Assembly (NCBI GenBank): GCA_964012715.1 | Contig: CAXGUG010000034.1 | Coordinates: 1 to 32,397 of the forward strand | DNA from: UBA1479 sp964012715 | Lineage (GTDB): Bacteria > Pseudomonadota > Alphaproteobacteria > Rhodospirillales > Casp-alpha2 | Direction: 5' to 3' | Length of the DNA: 32,397 nucleotides | Shown here: positions 32,175 to 32,397 of the stretch, piece after piece | Numbering within the stretch: the stretch's first letter is position 1 | Layout: the number at the start of each line of letters is the position of its first letter | Notes under the pieces: model-generated | Databases searched by the model: none | The model's input: the letters and a program-made list of their open reading frames with translations, nothing else | What the model was told of the DNA's origin: nothing | Program-made: the position numbers and the translations under genes

Positions 32175-32397
32175 ATGCGGCGCTGGGACATTATCGCGGG
32201 ACTGCTGCTGATCGCGTTGATGGCGAACAGCCTGTTGACCGGCGAAGACCGGCGCGGCCCGATCATGGAAGCGCCCCGTCGCCCACCGCCGCAGGACATC
32301 GTCCCCACCCCGCGCACGCCGCCCGTCGTCCCCCGCCCCGGCCTGCCGGAATCACGGGTCGAGCACAAGGCCAAGACCCGCTCGTCATCCGGCACCG
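32175..32397 (+). CDS. 5' part of a membrane-anchored protein, possibly a trypsin-like protease
   Basis: The frame runs off the window end; 74 residues are visible. GGAGG lies 7 bases before ATG 32175. A single N-terminal helix (WDIIAGLLLIALMANSLL) is followed by a Pro-rich periplasmic linker (PRRPPPQDIVPTPRTPPVVPRPGLPES). The last residues, KTRSSSGT, resemble the SGTAF entry into a trypsin-like fold seen in genes next to DUF350 in related bacteria. That identification is only a guess from eight residues and context. Confidence 0.6.
   Translation, partial: MRRWDIIAGLLLIALMANSLLTGEDRRGPIMEAPRRPPPQDIVPTPRTPPVVPRPGLPESRVEHKAKTRSSSGT

Overview
The window is a gene-dense, GC-rich stretch of chromosome. 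It has about 33 protein genes on both strands and many 4-base ATGA overlaps. I see no rRNA, tRNA, insertion sequence, phage gene or CRISPR array. The gene set points to an alphaproteobacterium, most likely of the Rhodospirillales type: PhaR/PhaA/PhaB polyhydroxyalkanoate genes, a coupled chorismate mutase-hisC-tyrA cluster, FNR-like boxes, a group III truncated haemoglobin, and a PCu(A)C plus Cys-rich copper pair. That placement is an inference from gene content only.

Layout. 1-4.3 kb: 3' part of queA, a small membrane protein, a chemoreceptor, then tgt-queF (overlapping), all on +. 4.4-5.6 kb: an unknown small gene and two tandem QueD-family genes on -. 5.8-7.8 kb: a DksA/TraR zinc-finger gene (+) with an FNR-like promoter, a truncated haemoglobin (-) and a DgoD-like enolase-superfamily dehydratase (+). 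7.9-13.0 kb (-): a two-subunit molybdenum hydroxylase of the isoquinoline oxidoreductase type with an FNR-like box and an operator-like inverted repeat, and a Cache-HAMP-adenylate/guanylate cyclase. 13.1-15.7 kb: queC-queE (-) diverging from queG (+). 15.7-17.6 kb: a ZntB/CorA transporter (-) and a secreted SUMF1-domain protein (+). 17.6-22.1 kb: a polyhydroxyalkanoate block of phaR (-), a PhaM-like basic-tailed protein, a PhaC-like protein without the nucleophile, phaA and phaB (+). 22.1-24.1 kb: a secreted FG-GAP protein coupled to an EamA exporter. 24.1-26.6 kb (-): an unknown protein, a MarR regulator, a DUF985 cupin and a glutathione transferase. 26.7-30.5 kb (+): a methyltransferase, then chorismate mutase-hisC-tyrA. 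30.5-31.6 kb (-): copper chaperone plus a Cys-rich small protein. 31.7 kb to the end (+): DUF350 membrane protein and the 5' end of another gene.

How genes work together. The window holds almost the whole route to queuosine in tRNA (QueD, QueE, QueC, QueF, Tgt, QueA, QueG; only GTP cyclohydrolase is missing), split over four transcription units. The PHA block supplies precursors (PhaA, PhaB), a regulator (PhaR) and two granule-type proteins, but no active-looking synthase. The most unusual points are the tandem QueD pair, whose members have lost different active-site residues; the PhaC-like pseudoenzyme encoded in a 230-base out-of-frame overlap with its neighbour; a terminator hairpin holding the next gene's start codon in its loop; a hairpin formed by the matching 3' ends of two convergent genes; and FNR-like and repeated operator-like sites at several promoters.
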